This document shows positions 62,431-64,000 of a DNA stretch of 64,000 bases, one piece after another; position 1 is the first letter of the stretch, and every line of letters starts with the position of its first letter. The notes beneath the pieces are model-generated. The model saw only the letters and a list, made by a program, of their open reading frames with translations. It was not told the DNA's origin and did not search any database. Origin of the DNA: DASWTL01 sp035575925 (GTDB lineage: Bacteria > Bacteroidota > Bacteroidia > Sphingobacteriales > Sphingobacteriaceae); contig DATLXK010000028.1 of NCBI GenBank assembly GCA_035575925.1, positions 1-64,000 of the forward strand, read 5' to 3'. Made by a program: the position numbers and the translations under genes.

Positions 62431-62511
62431 ATTATTTTTACGCTTGCATATTAAATGACGCGTCAATAGTTAAAGCGTTGCATGGCTGAGAAATTTAAAA
62501 CTAATACGTAG

Positions 62512-63063
62512 CTATCCGGATGTGTCTAATTTTAAGAATTGATCTATTGCTGATATGGATTTTTGGAGGCGGGAATCACCAATTCCAGAGATGACTGTAT
62601 AGTTAGCATTCAATAACTCCAGCTCATTATGCCATATATCCATAAAATGGCTCCGAAGATGCGGGAAGTCGCGTAATGGATCTTCCTGCCATTGCATGTC
62701 AATATCCATAAGCAGGTAAAGATCATAGGAGTGTTTCGGTAATTCTTCCAGCACTTCGGCAGGTGTTTTTCCAAACATATGGTCGCTCCATATCTTTACA
62801 GTTAAAAAAGTGGTATCGCAAATAAGTAATTGATTAGCTAATGGCAGCATTTTCTTTTCCAGAGCCAGTTGCCCATAAAACATATTAATCTCATCCTGCA
62901 AATTGCAAGGTTCCGAAAGTTTTTCACAATATTCTCTTGCAAATTCGGGTACCCAAACTGTATTGTAATGAAAAGCTAATTGCTCTGCAATGGTAGACTT
63001 ACCCGTAGATTCGGGCCCTACTACAGCGATTTTTTTTATGCGGTCTTCCACTTTTTTCTCCAT
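62512..63063 (-). CDS. NadR-type ribosylnicotinamide kinase (AAA-family ATPase)
   Basis: The protein has 183 residues. The P-loop is VVGPESTGKSTIAEQLA, followed by VWVPEFAREYCEKL and LLICDTTFLTVKIWSDHMFG, which match the C-terminal kinase domain of NadR. It phosphorylates nicotinamide riboside to NMN. The start lies 28 bases inside the end of pnuC, tightly coupling import and phosphorylation. A thiamine-type alternative (PnuT with a thiamine kinase) cannot be excluded by context, but the kinase motifs favour NR salvage. Confidence 0.82.
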   Translation of the reverse strand: MEKKVEDRIKKIAVVGPESTGKSTIAEQLAFHYNTVWVPEFAREYCEKLSEPCNLQDEINMFYGQLALEKKMLPLANQLLICDTTFLTVKIWSDHMFGKTPAEVLEELPKHSYDLYLLMDIDMQWQEDPLRDFPHLRSHFMDIWHNELELLNANYTVISGIGDSRLQKSISAIDQFLKLDTSG

Positions 63064-63647
63064 TCAAGATATCCCATGGTAGCAAGCCATAAAAACAACG
63101 CATATAAAATAGCTGTAAGCACCAGATCTTTATATATGTATAGTGGTATGTAGCATATATCCACGATTATCCATAATATCCAGTTTTGTATTATTTTACG
63201 TGTCATCAGAAACTGGGCTACAAAACTCATAGAAGTGCAAAATCCATCAGCATAAGGCACATTTGTTGGTGTATAGTTATCCAGTATCCATCCCGCAAGG
63301 CCTGTAGAAATTCCGATTAACAATAAGGTGAGAAGCCATTGGCTTTTTGACAAAGATTTGATCGGCTTCTGCTCAGTTTCGTTATTTGTGGTCCAATAGT
63401 ACCAGCCGTAAATGGAAGTCCCAAAAAAATAAACCTGAAGCACTGCATCCCCATACAACTGATATTGATAGAATAATACGCTATACGCCGCCACGCTAAT
63501 CAGGGCTATGGGCCAGCTCCAGATATTTTGTTTTGCGGCAAGATAAACACAAATAAAACCACTGATGGTGCCCACCCATTCTATCCATGAGGTTTGGTAG
63601 AATTGGGTTACCAGTAGTTGCCAAATAGAACCATCCAAAATGATCAT
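63036..63647 (-). CDS. pnuC: PnuC-type vitamin transporter
   Basis: The protein has 203 residues and about seven membrane helices. Family motifs are WVGTISGFICVYLAAKQNIW, SWPIALISVAAYSVLFYQYQ, YGDAVLQVYFFGTSIYGWYY and the late IDICYIPLYIYKDLVLTA-like helix. PnuC proteins move nicotinamide riboside (some relatives, PnuT, move thiamine) by facilitated diffusion. It overlaps the NadR-type kinase gene by 28 bases. Upstream lies the terminator of the right-edge gene, and no TPP riboswitch is seen there. Confidence 0.9.
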   Translation of the reverse strand: MIILDGSIWQLLVTQFYQTSWIEWVGTISGFICVYLAAKQNIWSWPIALISVAAYSVLFYQYQLYGDAVLQVYFFGTSIYGWYYWTTNNETEQKPIKSLSKSQWLLTLLLIGISTGLAGWILDNYTPTNVPYADGFCTSMSFVAQFLMTRKIIQNWILWIIVDICYIPLYIYKDLVLTAILYALFLWLATMGYLEWRKKWKTA

Positions 63648-63662
63648 CGGCTCAAAAATATA

Positions 63663-63691
63663 AAATCCTCCTGCTATGCAGCGGAGGATTT
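63663..63691 (-). terminator. Terminator of the right-edge gene
   Basis: AAATCCTCC (63663-63671) pairs with 63683-63691; an inner TGC/GCA helix is separated from it by a two-base bulge. On the minus strand it is followed by a T-rich run (63650-63662). It separates the partial gene at 63727 from pnuC. Confidence 0.75.
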
Positions 63692-63726
63692 ATATAGTCA
63701 AACAAATTAATTTAAAATTTAACCTG

Positions 63727-64000
63727 CTATTGAGTTGGTGCGGTACTAAAACTTAGGCTTGCACGTACACTTACATCCGCATTTAATGATTGCCGTAAAA
63801 CATAATCCATGCGTATCCTGGCACTGCCGTCATTCATATAATCATCTAAAAACCTCGAATTGTCGATATCTAACACCAGGCTATTTCCAGTACCGGATGA
63901 AACATCGTTTCTTGAAGCAATAAGCAATTCACCAGACCCATTAGACCGGATAAGATAAACCCTGACAGAATTTATTACACCAAGACTTTGGCTTGAGGGA
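63727..64000 (-). CDS. Partial hypothetical protein (C-terminal part)
   Basis: The frame is open from the window edge to the TAA at 63727 and encodes the last 90 residues of a protein: VINSVRVYLIRSNGSGEL, then LVLDIDNSRFLDDYMNDGSA and VSVRASLSFSTAP near the end. The pattern is strand-rich, as in a beta-sandwich or secreted domain. No family was recognised; the N-terminus and the true start lie outside the window. Confidence 0.65.
   Translation of the reverse strand, partial: PSSQSLGVINSVRVYLIRSNGSGELLIASRNDVSSGTGNSLVLDIDNSRFLDDYMNDGSARIRMDYVLRQSLNADVSVRASLSFSTAPTQ

Overview
This window looks like chromosome from a Bacteroidota bacterium, most likely of the order Sphingobacteriales (Pedobacter/Solitalea-like; the genus is inferred). 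The evidence: AT-rich coding sequence, starts without Shine-Dalgarno sequences, several TAnnTTTG promoter boxes, a TonB-dependent receptor with an N-terminal carboxypeptidase-regulatory domain, a type IX secretion (T9SS) sorting domain, DUF4270 and DUF4407 proteins, and many secreted or lipoprotein peptidases.

Layout. The left edge is the tail of an IS982-like transposase. From 0.4 to 11.5 kb lie a carbohydrate-binding-like secreted protein, peptidase T, a rhomboid, unknown proteins, a dipeptide epimerase, a rhodanese, a DUF4407 membrane protein, M61 and M28 peptidases and an acetyltransferase. From 11.5 to 17.1 kb is a thiamine-related block: a degenerate thiamine-pyrophosphokinase-like protein, thiE interrupted by an in-frame TGA, a PafA-type phosphatase and a TonB-dependent receptor under a clear TPP riboswitch. 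From 17.4 to 20.9 kb is an accessory island: a type II restriction-modification pair flanked by an imperfect inverted repeat, a small lipoprotein, and a 75-codon gene overlapping a nucleotidyltransferase gene (toxin-antitoxin-like).

From 21 to 40.3 kb is mostly housekeeping: aspS, an M20 amidohydrolase, a tricorn-type S41 protease, ssb, mutY, an HU-family protein, a TPR protein, a 29-residue bS22-like basic protein, rng, radA, an MsbA-like ABC exporter, then infB, nusA and rimP read leftward as one operon. A secreted esterase-like gene with a T9SS tail (40.4-43.3 kb) is split by a one-base frameshift.

From 44 to 64 kb: an M1 aminopeptidase, a TlpA-like reductase, an acyl-CoA dehydrogenase, heptose adenylyltransferase and a flippase-like protein with panD and panC, a GT5 fragment, a DUF4270 lipoprotein, glmS (also frameshifted by one base), superoxide dismutase, tadA-like, csaA, rlmI, terC, an ECF sigma/anti-sigma/surface-protein operon, an NadR-type kinase with PnuC, and a partial gene at the right edge.

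Three genes (thiE, the T9SS esterase, glmS) each carry a single-base lesion. glmS is normally essential for cell-wall amino sugar synthesis, so base-level assembly error should be excluded before calling these real pseudogenes. No tRNA, rRNA, CRISPR array or prophage was seen.
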